Below, piece after piece: positions 4,944 through 6,368 of a stretch of 6,368 bases of DNA. The notes under the pieces are model-generated. The model did no database searches. It was not told the origin of the DNA and saw only the letters and a program-made list of their open reading frames with translations. How positions within the stretch are numbered: the first letter of the stretch is position 1; each line of letters starts with the position of its first letter. The position numbers were made by a program, and so were the translations under genes. Source of the DNA: Alphaproteobacteria bacterium (GTDB taxonomy: Bacteria > Pseudomonadota > Alphaproteobacteria > Micropepsales > Micropepsaceae); contig PKWC01000138.1 of NCBI GenBank assembly GCA_003131925.1, forward strand, positions 12,248 through 18,615, given 5' to 3'.

Positions 4944-6368
4944 ATGCAGTCTGAGCTCCCGTGGAATGTGGCCGGGATTGCGCCCGAAGCCCGCGAAGCG
5001 GCGCGTGTTTCAGCCCGGCGGGAGGGCCTCTCGGTCGGAGAGTGGCTGACCCGCCATATTCTCAGCGATCTCCCCCAAGAGACCGACACTCCACTCGAAC
5101 CCTTGGGGGCGCCCGACACGACCGGCTTCCGTGCCCCCAGCGACAAGCTGTTGTCGGCGCAAGCCAGCATGGAGAGGCTGGCACGCGTTGCCCGAAGCCA
5201 ACACCAATCGCACGACGCCGGACGCCGCATCGAAGAGCACTTCATGGGTCTTCAGCGGCGGCTGCAACAGACCGAGCGCAGCCAGTCCGAGAACAATCGC
5301 GCCATCCGCCGCGCGGCGGAGGAAATCAGTATCGCGAGCCGCGGGCAGACGCAGGCGTTCGGAAAGCTCGGCGCGCAAGTGGTCGGCCTCAACGAGCGCG
5401 TTGCGCGGCTCGAGAAGCGAGTTTCCGCGGACGTGTCGCGGGAAGCGATCAAGGCGCTTCACCTGGGTCTCTCCCGCCTCGCCGACCAGATCACCGAAAC
5501 TGCCAATCGCTCCGCGGCACATGCGGAGCAGCTTGCGGCAAGCATCGAATCCGTCGCGGGAAAACTTTCCCAATCGCAGAGCGAAAATCAGCGGAACTCG
5601 CACGCGCTCGAGAATCGGATCGAGGCGCTAACGGCTCATGTCGACACCATTGCAGCGGGCATGGCCGAAACACGCAGCGATGCCGAACATGATCGGCGCG
5701 CGATCGACGAACGCGTCGCTGCGATGGAAAGTCGCGTGCACAGTGCGGAACGGGCCGCCCTTGCCAGCGTGGACGCGATCGAAAAGGCGCTGGTTGAAAT
5801 CCAGGTCTCGCAGACCGCGCGCAAAACCGACGAGGCGGAAATCCATCATCACGATGCAGCGCTGACGCAGCTTTCCGAGTCGCTCGACAGACTGATCCAG
5901 CGGTTCTCCGCTAGCGAAAACGGACATGCCGATGCGGTCGCGCGCGTCGAGGCCGAAATTTCCAGGATCGAAACGGCAGGCCGCGCCGAAGCTGTCGACG
6001 GGCACTTGCGTGAAATCGGGAAGACTCTAGCCGCAATCGGGAACCGGATCGAAGAGATCGAACAAGAAAATGCGAGCTTTTCGAATGGCGTTCTGCAGAA
6101 TCTGCGTGACCTCGGTGTGCGGATGGATGCCGCCGACAAGCGCCATGGCGAATCCCTGGCGGCGGCGGCGCCCGCAGCGAGCGAATCGCGCGCGACACCG
6201 GAAATCGAACCGCCCGCTCCGCCGCCAAACCACTCCGACGCAGTCGCTCGCATCGATCTTCCGCCGATTGCGGATGCCCTGCCGTCCGAAACCCAGGCTG
6301 TGCCGCCCAACGAAACAGAATCGTCCGACCTCGCACTCGAACCTGACTTTTCCTCCCCCAACGTGGGG
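4944..6368 (+). CDS. podJ: PodJ/PodJL-like polar localisation factor, N-terminal part (cut by window end)
   Basis: An open frame of 475 codons with no stop runs off the window. The N-terminus, PWNVAGIAPEAREAA (6-20) followed by ARREGLSVGEWL (24-35), is the signature that opens alphaproteobacterial PodJ/PodJL proteins. Residues about 65-400 are a long Ala/Glu/Arg/Gln-rich coiled coil with heptad patterns such as LNERVARLEKRV (149-160) and ALENRIEALTAHVDTI (221-236). Residues 408-475 are Pro/Glu/Ser-rich and disordered. In the family a single membrane helix, periplasmic Sel1-like repeats and often a peptidoglycan-binding domain follow; these would lie beyond the window. In Caulobacter, PodJ marks the new cell pole and recruits PleC and pilus functions; in Agrobacterium a homologue governs the growth pole. 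An in-frame stop at 4932-4934 and the signature at residue 6 force the ATG start; no clear Shine-Dalgarno is visible. The assignment to the family is firm, orthology to podJ itself less so. Confidence 0.85.
   Translation, partial: MQSELPWNVAGIAPEAREAARVSARREGLSVGEWLTRHILSDLPQETDTPLEPLGAPDTTGFRAPSDKLLSAQASMERLARVARSQHQSHDAGRRIEEHFMGLQRRLQQTERSQSENNRAIRRAAEEISIASRGQTQAFGKLGAQVVGLNERVARLEKRVSADVSREAIKALHLGLSRLADQITETANRSAAHAEQLAASIESVAGKLSQSQSENQRNSHALENRIEALTAHVDTIAAGMAETRSDAEHDRRAIDERVAAMESRVHSAERAALASVDAIEKALVEIQVSQTARKTDEAEIHHHDAALTQLSESLDRLIQRFSASENGHADAVARVEAEISRIETAGRAEAVDGHLREIGKTLAAIGNRIEEIEQENASFSNGVLQNLRDLGVRMDAADKRHGESLAAAAPAASESRATPEIEPPAPPPNHSDAVARIDLPPIADALPSETQAVPPNETESSDLALEPDFSSPNVG

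Noticed and set aside
4333..5049. 238-codon + strand open frame spanning the repeat cluster
   Set aside because: It begins inside the DUF962 gene and ends inside the PodJ-like gene. Its middle is translated CGCGGAG repeat (peptides such as SPRLCVLSGFF), a typical spurious product.

Overview
The window is about 6.4 kb of GC-rich DNA, almost certainly from an alphaproteobacterium. The main evidence is the last gene, whose N-terminus carries the signature of the alphaproteobacterial polar localisation factor PodJ/PodJL. The thiolase is also of a type common in Rhizobiales and relatives. I cannot fix the genus. All convincing genes lie on the + strand; the long minus-strand reading frames are GC-skew shadows.

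Layout: (1) 15-1310 is an exported TPR-repeat protein. Its ATG overlaps a TGA that may end an upstream gene. (2) After a 58-nt gap holding a strong GC stem-loop, 1369-1989 encodes a six-helix membrane protein of unknown function, starting at a GTG behind a good Shine-Dalgarno sequence. (3) 1990-2250 is intergenic and unusually rich in symmetry. It holds a perfect 14-bp palindrome, a composite inverted repeat of the CGCGGAG type with interleaved arms, and two short dyads directly before the thiolase ribosome-binding site. (4) 2251-4483 is a tight three-gene unit: a complete catalytic thiolase, an exported CAP-domain protein whose probable TTG start overlaps the thiolase stop, and a small DUF962/Mpo1-like membrane protein joined by a TGATG overlap. 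(5) 4484-4943 has no credible gene and is largely a second CGCGGAG-type repeat cluster. (6) 4944 to the window end is an open frame of 475 codons without a stop, the cytoplasmic coiled-coil half of a PodJ-like protein, cut by the window edge.

Functionally, the thiolase (acyl-CoA cleavage or condensation) and the DUF962 protein (whose yeast relative Mpo1 works in fatty-acid alpha-oxidation) suggest a lipid-related operon, with the CAP protein as a periplasmic or surface partner of unknown role. The TPR and membrane-protein pair may be a separate envelope unit. The PodJ-like gene concerns cell polarity and is probably independent of the rest. I see no mobile element, CRISPR array, tRNA or rRNA. 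Most genes are ordinary chromosomal housekeeping or accessory genes; the least explained parts are the two intergenic repeat regions and the unassigned membrane protein.
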